DNA of 64,000 nt from Bombilactobacillus bombi (GCF_003522965.1 NZ_CP031513.1:1116001-1180000); one strand, 5' to 3'. Shown: positions 34,443 to 44,272, counted from the first letter of the stretch. A program made the numbers and translations. Notes: a model not told the origin generated them from the letters alone.

Positions 34443-34856
34443 TTATTTTTTTAAACTTTGATATTGTTCATCACTAACTGGTTCTAACCATTCAGGAGTT
34501 CCCGCTGTAATCGCAATATGTGAAAACCAGCTATCTTGAGTGGCTCCGTGCCAATGTTTGACACCATCATGCGTTACAACAACATCTCCTGGCACTAAAT
34601 ATTGAGCTGGCTTGCCTTCTTCTTGATACCAGCCTGTACCACCAGTCACTAACAAAATTTGGTAACCTGCACGATGGATATGCCAATTATTGCGACAACC
34701 GGGCTCAAAAGTAACATTTCCCACAGTGACATTAACTTCAGGATCACTAACTAAAGTATTTAAATAACTTTGTCCTACAAAATATTGGGCTAAAGCATCA
34801 TTTTTTGCTCCTAAATTAAAGATAACGCCATTTTTTATATTTTCATTTTCTGCCAT
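34443..34856 (-). CDS. single-domain cupin protein
   Basis: This is a 137-aa cupin barrel. The metal-binding motif is NNWHIHRAGYQILLV (two His, then Gln where Glu is common) at about residues 57-70, and the second motif PGDVVVTHDGVKHWHGA carries further His. It resembles small Mn-binding cupins that are often next to MerR regulators or carboxymuconolactone decarboxylases and have unknown substrates; some homologues act as hydroxynitrile lyases. It follows merR by about 77 bases on the same strand and is probably cotranscribed or controlled by it. Confidence 0.82.
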   Translation of the reverse strand: MAENENIKNGVIFNLGAKNDALAQYFVGQSYLNTLVSDPEVNVTVGNVTFEPGCRNNWHIHRAGYQILLVTGGTGWYQEEGKPAQYLVPGDVVVTHDGVKHWHGATQDSWFSHIAITAGTPEWLEPVSDEQYQSLKK

Positions 34857-34933
34857 TTTAATTACTCCTTTTTCATATTGTTACGGATTTTGACAAATTC
34901 CAGCAATGAAACCTGCAATACTAACGCACAAAA

Positions 34934-35380
34934 TTAAGATTCCTTCTTAAATTTTTGTAAATACTGCGCAAAAGATTCATCATCGGAAATTGTACATTGG
35001 AGTTTGCCATCATACCAATCAATTTTATGATTGACAATTTCTAAATTGTGCTGCAAATCAGAAATTTGCTTGTTAGCACGTTGACGAACTTTTTCCAATA
35101 GTTGCTTGCGTTTCGCAATTGTTTGATCACCTTCTGCACGCCAAGTAACATACTCTTTCATTTCACTCATTGTCATTCCAGTGCCTTTTAAATGCAATAA
35201 AAAGCCCAACCAGCTCACATCTTGTTCAGTATAATAACGGCGATTAGCATCATCTCTTTTAGGGATAATTAACCCTTCTTGCTCATAAAAGCGCAAAGTA
35301 TATGTTGACAATCCTACTAATTGGGCGAACTCACCAATCGTAAAAGTCTTTTGCAGATTAGATTTCATTGCTGTCGTCAA
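34934..35380 (-). CDS. MerR-family transcriptional regulator
   Basis: This is a 148-aa MerR regulator. The winged helix is at the N-terminus (FTIGEFAQLVGLSTYTLRFYEQEGLIIPKRDDANRRYY, here in residues of about 14-51). The coiled-coil dimerisation helix follows (about 85-125). The C-terminus has a single Cys (GKLQCTISDDE). The likely start is TTG at 35380, 8 bases after AAGGAGG; the first ATG at 35368 is too far from that site. Its own promoter has the 19-base spacer and central palindrome typical of MerR targets, so autoactivation is likely. The inducer is unknown. Confidence 0.88.
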   Translation of the reverse strand: MTTAMKSNLQKTFTIGEFAQLVGLSTYTLRFYEQEGLIIPKRDDANRRYYTEQDVSWLGFLLHLKGTGMTMSEMKEYVTWRAEGDQTIAKRKQLLEKVRQRANKQISDLQHNLEIVNHKIDWYDGKLQCTISDDESFAQYLQKFKKES

Positions 35381-35408
35381 ATATATATCCTCCTTAAATA
35401 GCAATTTT

Positions 35409-35439
35409 AGTTTATTACTTAGAGTCGACTCGAAGTCAA
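35409..35439 (-). promoter_or_regulatory. MerR-type promoter with operator in a 19-base spacer
   Basis: TTGACT (35439-35434) and TAAACT (35414-35409) are separated by 19 bases. Between and overlapping the -35 lies ACTTAGAGTCGACTCGAAGT (35417-35436), a palindrome with one mismatched pair. The lengthened spacer with a central dyad is the hallmark of promoters activated by MerR-family DNA distortion. Confidence 0.8.
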
Positions 35440-35511
35440 GCGTTAATTAATCATTTGAAACGTTTTCTTTAATATTATGTTACTATGAATGGGTAGAGGT
35501 GGGTGATTAAC

Positions 35512-36186
35512 ATGGAAAATGTTTTTAATAAATTTTTTAATGACTATGATGATTGGTATCAAACTCCAGTTGGGCAATTTGTTGATCAAGCAGAAACTCA
35601 AACACTAGTCAAATTATTGCAGCCAAAAGCCCAGCAAAAAATTTTAGATGTCGGCTGTGGCATTGGCAATTTCACAATTAAACTAGCTCAACAAGACTGT
35701 CAAGTAACTGGAGTCGATATTGCACCTAACATGTTGCAACAAGCACGACAAAAGTTACAGCAGCAACAACTCACTGCACAATTAAAAATCATGAATGTTG
35801 AAAAATTGTCTTTTTTAGATAATAGCTTTAATGCAGCTTTTTCCATGGCGGCTTTTGAATTTATTAATAATATCCAAAGCGCTTACCAAGAAATGTGGCG
35901 AGTGGTACAACCTGGTGGTCATATTGTTATTGGTACTATTCAAAAAAATGGCTCTTGGGCTAATTTTTATGAAAGCCCCGCTTGTCATGGAACTGCTTAC
36001 GAATTTGCCCACTTTTGGACTGCGGAACAATTAATTGCTTTGGATCCAAAACATTTTGTTCAACAAAAAGATTGCTTATTCTTACCACCCAATCTTCCCG
36101 AAAATAATTACAATTTAAAAGCTGACCAAAATGCAATGCAAACAACTAATATAGGGGGATTCACATGTCTACTATTCCAAAAATAA
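35512..36186 (+). CDS. class I SAM-dependent methyltransferase
   Basis: This 224-aa cytosolic methyltransferase has motif I LDVGCGIGNFTIKLA (residues of about 46-60), motif II VTGVDIAPNML, and AAFSMAAFEFIN plus EMWRVVQPGGHIVIGTI, as in Methyltransf_11/25. ATG 35512 fits GAGGTGGG 8 bases upstream; a GTG at 35503 overlaps that site. The substrate is unknown. The next gene starts inside its end (22-base overlap), so the two are translationally coupled. Confidence 0.88.
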   Translation: MENVFNKFFNDYDDWYQTPVGQFVDQAETQTLVKLLQPKAQQKILDVGCGIGNFTIKLAQQDCQVTGVDIAPNMLQQARQKLQQQQLTAQLKIMNVEKLSFLDNSFNAAFSMAAFEFINNIQSAYQEMWRVVQPGGHIVIGTIQKNGSWANFYESPACHGTAYEFAHFWTAEQLIALDPKHFVQQKDCLFLPPNLPENNYNLKADQNAMQTTNIGGFTCLLFQK

Positions 36187-36428
36187 GTTGTCAAATTAGT
36201 TTTTATCCTTTAGGTGATACTGATTACAACACAACTATCAAACAAGTTTTAGATATCATTCACAATTCTGATATCACCGCTGAAGTTAATGATATGGCAA
36301 CCATTTTACGTGGTGAGGCACCAAAAATCTTTAATTTGTTACAGCAAATTACTACAAAAATGGATACAAACAATGTCCATTATGTCATCACAACTACGAT
36401 TTCTAATACCTGTGGCTGCGAATTATAA
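36165..36428 (+). CDS. YkoF/MTH1187-type thiamine-binding-like protein
   Basis: This is an 87-aa protein that resembles the DUF77/YkoF-related family of small ferredoxin-like folds that bind thiamine or its pyrimidine part. ISCQISFYPLGDTDYNTTIKQ at the start and the central SDITAEVNDMATILRGE show the family pattern, and HYVITTTISNTCG ends it with a CxC at the C-terminus (CGC). Members are usually near thiamine transport genes; none is in view. It overlaps the methyltransferase gene and has GGGGGA before its ATG. The function is uncertain. Confidence 0.7.
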   Translation: MSTIPKISCQISFYPLGDTDYNTTIKQVLDIIHNSDITAEVNDMATILRGEAPKIFNLLQQITTKMDTNNVHYVITTTISNTCGCEL

Positions 36429-36633
36429 TTTAATATAGCTAGCAGCAGATTAAAAGTCTACCTACTCTTTAAAATACTATTACCCTATTTTCACTTTTAA
36501 ACAAATACACAATAGCAAGTTATGCTCATACTTTTGACTAGTTTGAAAATAATTATTGTAATTTAGGATATTTCTTATTAAATATAATTTGTATTGTCAC
36601 AGTTAATATTTATTAGAGAGGCCACGATATATA

Positions 36634-37572
36634 ATGAATCGAGTTAATCAACTTTTAGGTACTAAATATCCTATTATTCAAGGAGCCATGGCTCAATTAG
36701 CTACCGCCCAACTAGCAGCAGCTGTTTCAAATGCTGGAGGTTTGGGAATTATTGCTGCAGGTGGTAAAACTCCTGACGAAGTGCGGGAACAAATTCACGA
36801 AGCTCGTCAATTAACTGATAACAATTTTGGTGTCAATCTTATGTTAATGGATCCTAATTCTCCTAAGATTGCTCAAGTGATTGTTGAAGAACAAGTTCCT
36901 ATTATTACGACGGGTGCAGGAACACCTAAAAAATTAATGCCAGTTATGAAGGCTAATGGTATCAAAGTTATTCCAGTCATTCCCAATGTTGAATTAGCAG
37001 TTAAAATGGAACAATTGGGTGTTGACGCGGTAGTTGCCGAAGGAATGGAAGCAGGTGGTCATATTGGGCAATTAACTTCTCAAGTATTATGGCCTCAAGT
37101 AAGTGATGCAGTTTCTATTCCAGTAATTGCTGCAGGTGGGATTGCTGATGGACGTGGAATTGTTGATGCCTTTGTCGATGGCGCAGAAGGAGTGCAATTG
37201 GGAACATTATTCTCAATAGCCAAAGAAAGTCCTGTCGGACCTAAATGGCGCCAAGCAATTATTGAAGCAACAGATACTTCAACAATTATTACTGGCTTGT
37301 CTTTAAGCGCTCCAGTAAGATCCTTAAAAAATAAAATGACTTTGAAATTTAGTGAATTAGAAAGAAACGCCCAGAACCGTGAAGAGTTAGAAACTATTGC
37401 AGTTGGTGGCTTAAAGAAAGCAGTTTTTGATGATGATGTAGAAACTGGTTCTTTAATGGCCGGCCAAATTTCAGGGATGATTAAGGAAGCTAAAACTTGC
37501 AGAGAAATTATTGAAGATTTATTTAATGATGCCAATGCAGTCACAAATAAAGTTCAATCGCCTTTATTTTAA
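36634..37572 (+). CDS. FabK/nitronate monooxygenase-like flavoprotein
   Basis: This is a 312-aa FMN-binding TIM-barrel protein. It carries NRVNQLLGTKYPIIQGAMAQ, SNAGGLGIIAAGG, EGMEAGGHIGQLTS and AAGGIADGRGIVDAFVDGAE, the shared pattern of FabK enoyl-ACP reductases and 2-nitropropane dioxygenases. FabK is usually within a fatty-acid cluster; here no fab genes are near, so nitronate detoxification or another oxidation is as likely. AGAGAGG lies upstream of the ATG. The gene is single and followed by a weak hairpin. About 200 bases upstream are AT-rich without recognised features. Confidence 0.85.
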   Translation: MNRVNQLLGTKYPIIQGAMAQLATAQLAAAVSNAGGLGIIAAGGKTPDEVREQIHEARQLTDNNFGVNLMLMDPNSPKIAQVIVEEQVPIITTGAGTPKKLMPVMKANGIKVIPVIPNVELAVKMEQLGVDAVVAEGMEAGGHIGQLTSQVLWPQVSDAVSIPVIAAGGIADGRGIVDAFVDGAEGVQLGTLFSIAKESPVGPKWRQAIIEATDTSTIITGLSLSAPVRSLKNKMTLKFSELERNAQNREELETIAVGGLKKAVFDDDVETGSLMAGQISGMIKEAKTCREIIEDLFNDANAVTNKVQSPLF

Positions 37573-37593
37573 ACAATATAGTTAACACTCAAC

Positions 37594-37626
37594 AAGGCTG
37601 AGATAGATAGTGGTTTCAGCTTTTCT
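37594..37626 (+). terminator. weak terminator after the FabK-like gene
   Basis: AAGGCTGA pairs with TCAGCTT with one bulge and is followed by TTTTCTT, about 20 bases after the stop. Confidence 0.5.
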
Positions 37627-37729
37627 TCGCCCATAATTGCAACTGTTTAATGCCCTTTATAATATCTTGGTTTCTACTGAATTTTCCTTAAAGTAGCTTT
37701 AATCTACATAAGACAATTCTAAAAAAACG

Positions 37730-37773
37730 TTGCATATTATCAAAATTTTATTTTATAATTTCAATAAATTGAA
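37730..37773 (+). promoter_or_regulatory. argGH promoter with palindrome at the start site
   Basis: TTGCAT (37730-37735) and TATAAT (37754-37759) are 18 bases apart. TTCAATAAATTGAA (37760-37773), a palindrome, follows the -10 directly. ArgR boxes are AT-rich imperfect palindromes of similar form, so this may be the arginine operator; that is inference. Confidence 0.6.
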
Positions 37774-37787
37774 TGGAGTGAGATATT

Positions 37788-39008
37788 ATGGCAAAAGATA
37801 AAATCGTTTTAGCATATTCTGGCGGGTTGGATACTTCTGTTGAAATCGCCTGGTTGAAAAACAAAGGTTATGATGTCATTGCTTGTTGTATTGACGTTGG
37901 TGAAGGTAAAGATTTAGAAAAAATCAAAGAAAAGGGCTTGGCAGTTGGTGCTGTAGAATCTGTGGTCATCGATGCTAAAGAAGAATTTGCCCAAGAATAT
38001 TGCTTACCGGCTTTACAAAGTCATGCTTATTATGAAGACAAATATCCTTTAGTTTCAGCGTTATCAAGACCTCTCATTGTTAAAATTTTAGTCGAAGTTG
38101 CCAAAAAGTATGGTGCCGTTGCGATTGCCCACGGCTGCACTGGTAAAGGTAATGATCAAGTACGTTTTGACGTTGGTATTCGGGCCTTAGCACCTGAAAT
38201 GAAAATTGAAGATCCTATTCGTGAAACTCATTGGTCACGAGAAGAAGAAATTGATTACGCCAAAGAAAATGGGATTCCTGTACCAATTAATAAAAAAAGC
38301 CCCTATTCGATTGACGAAAACCTTTGGGGAAGAGCTAACGAGTGCGGGATTTTAGAAGATCCTTGGGCTAGTGCTCCCGCAGATGCTTATGACCGCAGTG
38401 TTGATATTAAAGATGCTCCCGATGAACCCGAAATTATCACAATTAGTTTTGAGCAAGGTGTACCAGTCAAATTAAATGACGAAAAATTATCACTGGCTAG
38501 TTTAATTATGAAACTAGATAAAATTGCTGGCAAACATGGTATTGGCCGAATTGATCATGTGGAAAATCGTTTGATTGGTATTAAATCACGCGAAATTTAT
38601 GAATGCCCTGCAGCTACAGTTTTATTAACTGCTCACAAAGATATTGAAGATATCACATTAGATAAAACTTTAGATCATTTTAAACCTATTGTAGAAAAAG
38701 AAATTGCCGAATTAATTTATAATGGACTTTGGTTCTCACCGTTAATGGATAGCTTGTTGGCTTTCATTAAAACCAGCCAAAAAGACGTCAATGGTATTGT
38801 TCGCGTTAAACTCTTTAAAGGAAATGTTATTTGTGAAGGCCGCAAATCACCAAACTCTTTATATGATGAGAAGCTTGCTACTTATACAGCAGCTGATGAA
38901 TTTGACCAAGAAGCTGCTTTAGGATTTATTAAACTCTATGGTTTACCAACACAAGTATATGCTCAAGTTCACCAAAAACAGGCAGGACAAAGCAATGGCC
39001 ACAAATAA
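37788..39008 (+). CDS. argG: argininosuccinate synthase
   Basis: The enzyme joins citrulline and aspartate using ATP, the penultimate step of arginine synthesis. It has 406 aa. The ATP pyrophosphatase loop [15 protein letters not shown] is at residues 9-23, with [17 protein letters not shown] at about 110-127 and [14 protein letters not shown] at about 170. The length is normal. The preceding GAATGGAGTGAG supplies the ribosome binding site. argH overlaps its end by 14 bases. No other arg genes are in view, so citrulline must come from elsewhere. Confidence 0.96.
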   Translation: MAKDKIVLAYSGGLDTSVEIAWLKNKGYDVIACCIDVGEGKDLEKIKEKGLAVGAVESVVIDAKEEFAQEYCLPALQSHAYYEDKYPLVSALSRPLIVKILVEVAKKYGAVAIAHGCTGKGNDQVRFDVGIRALAPEMKIEDPIRETHWSREEEIDYAKENGIPVPINKKSPYSIDENLWGRANECGILEDPWASAPADAYDRSVDIKDAPDEPEIITISFEQGVPVKLNDEKLSLASLIMKLDKIAGKHGIGRIDHVENRLIGIKSREIYECPAATVLLTAHKDIEDITLDKTLDHFKPIVEKEIAELIYNGLWFSPLMDSLLAFIKTSQKDVNGIVRVKLFKGNVICEGRKSPNSLYDEKLATYTAADEFDQEAALGFIKLYGLPTQVYAQVHQKQAGQSNGHK

Positions 39009-40383
39009 ACTTTGGGGGGGCCGTTTTGAAGCCAGTGGTGATGAAAATATTGATGCTTTTGGCGCTTCCATTAACTTTGACCAGCTTATGGCTGCTGAAG
39101 ATTTGCAAGGATCATTGGCCCATGTGGAAATGTTGCAAGACACCAATATTATCCCTGAAACTGATGCTAAACAAATTATTCAAGGCTTAAAAAGCCTACA
39201 ACAACAACTAGCCACTGGTAAACTTAAATTTGATACTACTAACGAAGACATTCATATGAATATCGAAGCCCTTTTGACTAAAGAGATTGGACCTGTAGCT
39301 GGTAAACTGCACACTGCTCGCAGTCGCAATGATCAAGTGGCAACTGACTTTCATCTGTATCTCAAAAAGCGCTTGCCCAAAATCATTCAAACTATTCAAG
39401 AACTACAAAGAGTTTTAGTAACCAAAGCTGAAGCAAATATTGAAACCATCATGCCTGGTTATACCCATCTCCAACACGCACAGCCAATTTCTTATGGTCA
39501 TTATTTAATGGCATACTTTTATATGTTGCAAAGAGATGTAGAACGCTTTGAATTCAACCAACAACACACCAATTTATCACCTTTAGGAGCAGCAGCGCTA
39601 GCTGGTACTACTTTTCCAATCGATCGCCAACAAACAACTCGCAAGTTAGGATTTGATAAGCCTTACTCCAATTCATTAGATGCAGTGTCAGATCGTGATT
39701 TTGCGTTAGAATTTTTAAGTAATGCTGCGATTTTAATGGTGCATCTCTCACGTCTATGTGAGGAAATCGTTCTTTGGTCTTCATATGAATTTGGCTATTT
39801 GGAATTGTCCGATCAGTATTCTACAGGTAGTTCCATTATGCCTCAAAAAAAGAATCCTGATATGGCCGAATTAATTCGGGGCAAATCAGGACGTGTTTTT
39901 GGAGATTTATTCGGACTTTTGACAGTCATGAAGTCTCTGCCTTTAGCATATAATAAAGATATGCAAGAAGACAAGGAAGGTACTTTTGATGCGGTTAAAA
40001 CTATTATTCCCAGTTTAAAAATATTGGCTGGAATGTTGGACACTGCCCAAGTTAATTCTGAAAAAATGGCCGCAGCCACAGAAAAAGATTTTTCCAATGC
40101 TACTGAATTAGCAGATTACTTAGCAGTAAAGGGAATTCCCTTTCGCCAAGCACATGCTCTTGTTGGCCAATTAGTCCTAGAAGGTCTCAAAACTGGCGTA
40201 ACTTTGCAAGAAATACCACTCAGCAAATATCAAGAAATTATGCCTGAGATTGGCTCAGACGTGTATCATGATTTACAATCAAAAATTGCGGTCGAACGAC
40301 GGCAATCACTAGGTGGAACGAGTTTTGCTCAAGTCAAACACCAAATTGCTGAAGCTAAGAAAATTTTAGATAAAATTGATTAA
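38995..40383 (+). CDS. argH: argininosuccinate lyase
   Basis: The enzyme splits argininosuccinate to arginine and fumarate. It has 462 aa from ATG 38995 ([20 protein letters not shown]); the in-frame ATG at 38938 is deep inside argG and is not used. The superfamily signature is [16 protein letters not shown] (about residues 275-290), with the conserved [15 protein letters not shown] (about 105-119) and [15 protein letters not shown]. The 14-base overlap with argG gives translational coupling. A strong terminator follows. Confidence 0.96.
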   Translation: MATNKLWGGRFEASGDENIDAFGASINFDQLMAAEDLQGSLAHVEMLQDTNIIPETDAKQIIQGLKSLQQQLATGKLKFDTTNEDIHMNIEALLTKEIGPVAGKLHTARSRNDQVATDFHLYLKKRLPKIIQTIQELQRVLVTKAEANIETIMPGYTHLQHAQPISYGHYLMAYFYMLQRDVERFEFNQQHTNLSPLGAAALAGTTFPIDRQQTTRKLGFDKPYSNSLDAVSDRDFALEFLSNAAILMVHLSRLCEEIVLWSSYEFGYLELSDQYSTGSSIMPQKKNPDMAELIRGKSGRVFGDLFGLLTVMKSLPLAYNKDMQEDKEGTFDAVKTIIPSLKILAGMLDTAQVNSEKMAAATEKDFSNATELADYLAVKGIPFRQAHALVGQLVLEGLKTGVTLQEIPLSKYQEIMPEIGSDVYHDLQSKIAVERRQSLGGTSFAQVKHQIAEAKKILDKID

Positions 40384-40394
40384 ATGATAATTAT

Positions 40395-40429
40395 AAAAAA
40401 CAGTTAGGAAATATCCTAGCTGTTTTTTT
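40395..40429 (+). terminator. terminator after argH
   Basis: The arms AAAAAACAG-TAGGA and TCCTA-CTGTTTTTTT enclose AATA. It is GC-poor but has a long T run, about 12 bases after argH. Confidence 0.85.
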
Positions 40430-40467
40430 ACATATAACTTAAAATAATAATCAAGTATATCTTTTTA

Positions 40468-41718
40468 TTAATGAACTTTCTTAATCATAAGAATTAGAAT
40501 CGCTCCAAATAAACACATAATCCCAGCTATTGGAAAAATAAATTTATATCCGCTTTCTGCAATGATTATCGAAGCAACTATTGGTCCAAAAACTTGCCCT
40601 AAAGAATTGGCTAAGTTAACAATTCCTAAATCCTTGGCAGAATTTTCTGAACTCGGTAAAACTGAAACATTTAATGCTTGATCAACAGAATTATACATTC
40701 CCATTGCAGACCCACTTAGGGCTGCATATGCAAACATTGTCCATGGTAAAGGCTCTATGGCTGGAATAACAGCACCTATTCCCATTACTACAGTAGAAAC
40801 AGCAACTAATAATTTCAAACTATGAAATTTATCAGCAAGAGGTCCTCCAAGGATTGCAAAAAATACACCAGTAATAAGTAATATTATGGACATAATTGAT
40901 AAATTATGAGTTGCATTAGCTGAAGAAAGATTCATATAATCTACAAAAATATATAATTGATATCCAGTAATAACATATTGTGCTGAAACAAATAACAGTT
41001 TACCAAACACAGCTAGATAAAAATCACGAACATCACCATGAATTGGAAAAATAAATGCTTCTAGTAATTCGGATCCCTTAAGTTTCTTTACTTTATCTCC
41101 TTTGTTACTTCCATCACCTACTAAAATTAATCCTAAAATAGTAAAAATAACTTCAAGTATCATAAAAACATAAATACCACTGTTAATTTTAGTAATGTAT
41201 TGAGAAGCAATCATAGTACCTACTGGAGCACCAATATTCATTCCAACCCCATAAAAAGCTGAAATTGATCCTCTATATTTTTTTGGTGCCTTATCTGCAA
41301 TAAAAGCAACTATTGGTGCAACCATTGAATTCAGTGCAATTTGAAAAAGTGACCAATTTACGATAATTCCAGTAATAGTTTTAACTTTTGTTAAGAAAAA
41401 AAAGCAAATCAATGTAGTAATCATACCCAAAACAATCCAAGGATTTCTTTTTCCCCAACGGCTAACAGTTAAGTCAGAAAGTGCGCCTTCAATAATATTT
41501 GCGATTGTAGCAACTATCATCGCAATAGTTGCTAACAATGCAACAATCTGAACTTTTTGATCAGGTGCTATCTGCTGAATTTTGGCCGGCAAAAGTGTAG
41601 AATTAACTCCTAAGTAAGGTATTAACCATCCAAGCAAACAAAACAAAAGTCCAAAACCCAATCGATATGGAAATTTATTTTTTGATTCATCTTCAATGGC
41701 TAATTGACTTTTATCCAT
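40468..41718 (-). CDS. sugar/oligosaccharide transporter (MFS/GPH type)
   Basis: This is a 416-aa membrane protein with about 12 segments. The MFS loop between segments 2 and 3 reads GALSDLTVSRWGKRNPWIVLG (about residues 78-98), as in GPH/SLC45-type glycoside transporters. A related transporter is encoded at 48088, with a similar N-terminus (LIPYLGVNSTLLPAKIQ against LGPYVAINSLFLPALVQ). It lies 128 bases downstream of the GH120-like beta-xylosidase gene on the same strand, so its substrate is probably a xylo-oligosaccharide or xyloside. GAGAGGA precedes the ATG. Confidence 0.82.
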   Translation of the reverse strand: MDKSQLAIEDESKNKFPYRLGFGLLFCLLGWLIPYLGVNSTLLPAKIQQIAPDQKVQIVALLATIAMIVATIANIIEGALSDLTVSRWGKRNPWIVLGMITTLICFFFLTKVKTITGIIVNWSLFQIALNSMVAPIVAFIADKAPKKYRGSISAFYGVGMNIGAPVGTMIASQYITKINSGIYVFMILEVIFTILGLILVGDGSNKGDKVKKLKGSELLEAFIFPIHGDVRDFYLAVFGKLLFVSAQYVITGYQLYIFVDYMNLSSANATHNLSIMSIILLITGVFFAILGGPLADKFHSLKLLVAVSTVVMGIGAVIPAIEPLPWTMFAYAALSGSAMGMYNSVDQALNVSVLPSSENSAKDLGIVNLANSLGQVFGPIVASIIIAESGYKFIFPIAGIMCLFGAILILMIKKVH

Positions 41719-41846
41719 ATTTATATCCTCTCAATAATAAACTAAAGCTTATATTTGACAATTAATTTAAAAAGAAGAAAAACCACTTAAAATAATTCAT
41801 AAATACAACATTGATAATTAAATTTTATCAATATATTTTATATTTT

Positions 41847-43856
41847 TTAATTATTCCATAATGCGTTATTTAAATTTTCAATTGAAGCAAACGGACCAGG
41901 CATTGTTGAAAGTCCACGATGATTTCCAAAATAGTCTTCATCAAATGTAATATCATCCCCATTAGGCATTTCAAAACGTTGTTCTGGTTCAAATGCTTTT
42001 CCTAAAATATCAGTGTTAATAATACCATCTTCAAAATTTCCAAGGAAATCATATAGATTAGTTTTAATAAGAACATGTGTATCATTCTCAATTAATTTAA
42101 CTTCTATTTTATCTTTATTATTTACAATATTATGTGTTTCTTTTTTCCAAGCTTGAGCACCATTAAAATATACATTACCCTTAGCCCAAATAGGTAAATG
42201 TTCAAATTGTGCAGATTGAAGTTCGACCATATCATTCCCTTGAGCAGCCTTACCTTCTATTTTTTTAAATGGTTTATACCATTCTTCATAGGTGGGATAA
42301 TCATCAAATACTGCTGTACCTACTATTTCGTTTTCCTCTGGTGATGGGTTAGTAGCAGGCCATTTTTGAATGAATATGTTATTATAAAAACGATTATCAC
42401 CATGTAGTATTGTTTGAAATCCTGCAACTTCTGTACGATGTGGAATATGATATGGAGTAAATCTAGGTTGAATAGGACCTTTCCCAGGATAATCAGTTCC
42501 TTCTCCAACAAGAGTAAAGGAGCCTAAAATCAAATTATGAACAATGGCTAAACCTTGTGTTGGAATCTTTAAGGAATTTTTGGATAAAAGTAAATTATTA
42601 TCTATTAGTGTTGGTCCATGGCTAACCTCAATCCAAATATCTTGACTAGTCATTGCCCCATTCAAACGCGGAGCTGTACCATTTGGAGCATAATTATGAT
42701 CAAATAAATTTTGAGTAATACGTGTTCCTTGTGCTTCCCAATCACACCATAATCCCATAGTCGTATGGTCAAATCTGTTACGTCGAATAATTACATCAAT
42801 AGCAGCATGCAGTTTAATACCAGCAATTTCAGCACCTGCTAATTCCTGCATATTATTAATATGATGAATATGGTTATCTTCAATTACACTAAAAACTGCA
42901 CCTTGACGTCCAACAATACCATCTTGTTCACAATCATGGATGTTACAACGCCGAATAATATGATGACCAATTTTTTCTTTTAGCCAACCATGATATTGTC
43001 CACGACAAACTGCGTCTCTTTCCATTTGTGTAGGACTTTTAACATGTTTATAGGTAAAATATTGATCATTTTCTGGATCTCTGTATTTACCCAAAGAAAT
43101 GCCTGCGCAACGGCTGTGACTAATATCACAATCTTCAATAATCCATCCTTTAGACCAATGAGGACCAATCATACCATCTTGATAAGACGCAGGAGGTGCC
43201 CAAGTGGTAGCTGCTTTATTAATATTAAAGCCACTCACAGTAATATAATTAACTCCTGTTTTTTGCGGCCAAAAAGCTTCTCGACGAACATTAATTTCAA
43301 CTTTTTCTTTATTAGGGTCTTTATCTTGAAAATTAGCATAAATAATTGTTGTATTCGTATCTTTATTTTGTTCTGTATACCATTTAAATACTGAATTTTT
43401 AGGATTCCACGATTTATCATATATTTTTGCATTAATACATTCATTTAGTGATGATGTCTCATAAAATTGGATATCATTCATATACACTGCACCTGTATGC
43501 TTATTAACAGAGCCCATATACCAATCACCCATTACATAGGTTGTATATGGATTATATGATCCAAACAAACTATTGTTAATATAAGTAACCCATACCCCTC
43601 CTTGATAGCGTTTCCAATTATTTGCCTCTTCAGCACCAGTTATAACCGCTTTTAATGGCTCAACACTTTTATAAATTATACGTTGGTCACGGGTACCAGA
43701 ATTCATCGGATTAACGTTTTCATGATATATACCAGGAAACACAATAATCTCATCACCAGGCATAGCAACTTTAGCTGCACTATTAATTAATTTATAAGGA
43801 GTTTTCTTTGAACCATTACCATCTCTAGTAGCTTTTGCATTAACATATATCTTCAA
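41847..43856 (-). CDS. GH120-like beta-xylosidase (right-handed beta-helix)
   Basis: This 669-aa protein has no signal peptide and so is probably cytoplasmic. The start is TTG 43856, 9 bases after AAAGGAGA; the ATG at 43877 lies before that site. The N-terminus (YVNAKATRDGNGSKKTPYK, AAKVAMPGDEIIVFPGIYHE) and repeated strand phrases are those of a parallel beta-helix. The conserved blocks MGLWCDWEAQGTRITQNLF (Asp372) and DIWIEVSHGPTLIDNNLL (Glu410) match, as I recall them, the catalytic Asp and Glu regions of family 120 beta-xylosidases. It would release xylose from xylo-oligosaccharides. A XylR-type palindrome lies just upstream and a transporter gene follows. Pectate lyase is an alternative reading but less likely in this locus. 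Confidence 0.72.
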   Translation of the reverse strand: MKIYVNAKATRDGNGSKKTPYKLINSAAKVAMPGDEIIVFPGIYHENVNPMNSGTRDQRIIYKSVEPLKAVITGAEEANNWKRYQGGVWVTYINNSLFGSYNPYTTYVMGDWYMGSVNKHTGAVYMNDIQFYETSSLNECINAKIYDKSWNPKNSVFKWYTEQNKDTNTTIIYANFQDKDPNKEKVEINVRREAFWPQKTGVNYITVSGFNINKAATTWAPPASYQDGMIGPHWSKGWIIEDCDISHSRCAGISLGKYRDPENDQYFTYKHVKSPTQMERDAVCRGQYHGWLKEKIGHHIIRRCNIHDCEQDGIVGRQGAVFSVIEDNHIHHINNMQELAGAEIAGIKLHAAIDVIIRRNRFDHTTMGLWCDWEAQGTRITQNLFDHNYAPNGTAPRLNGAMTSQDIWIEVSHGPTLIDNNLLLSKNSLKIPTQGLAIVHNLILGSFTLVGEGTDYPGKGPIQPRFTPYHIPHRTEVAGFQTILHGDNRFYNNIFIQKWPATNPSPEENEIVGTAVFDDYPTYEEWYKPFKKIEGKAAQGNDMVELQSAQFEHLPIWAKGNVYFNGAQAWKKETHNIVNNKDKIEVKLIENDTHVLIKTNLYDFLGNFEDGIINTDILGKAFEPEQRFEMPNGDDITFDEDYFGNHRGLSTMPGPFASIENLNNALWNN

Positions 43857-43892
43857 AATAAGATTTCTCCTTTCCAAAAAGTAAATTATATG

Positions 43893-43917
43893 TTAGTTTG
43901 TTTAAAATACTAACTAA
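43893..43917 (-). promoter_or_regulatory. XylR-type operator before the GH120 gene
   Basis: This 25-base imperfect palindrome starts TTAGTTTGTTTAAA and ends ACTAACTAA. The left half equals the half-site of described XylR operators in Bacillus and lactobacilli (TTAGTTTGTTT). Related boxes are at 46310, 49374 and 53493. Confidence 0.7.
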
Positions 43918-44272
43918 CATATAAACAAATCCTAACATTGGAAAGTAATAATGTCAATATATTAAAATCACTTTGCATTACATATTTTTATAATATAATT
44001 AATAGTTTTTCAAGAATTCAGGATTTTTTTATTATTAAAATAAACAATTAACTTCTTAAGTATCACAAAGCAACTACAATCTTTCATATCTGCTTAAATT
44101 ATCTACCAACTCAATATCTATATTTCATTATTTAGCAAAAAATGATTTAAAAGCTAGGAACATTTTGCCATCTATGCTGAATCAGTATCTTTTATCTTTG
44201 TTATATAAAATTCAAAAATAGCGTTCAATCTTGCAGTTAATTTAATTAATACATAACAGAACTCATATAAAC
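43918..44272. other. gene-free AT-rich stretch
   Basis: No coding frame with a plausible start is seen. It must contain the promoter for the GH120 gene on the minus strand, but I could not single out a convincing -35/-10 pair. Confidence 0.4.
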
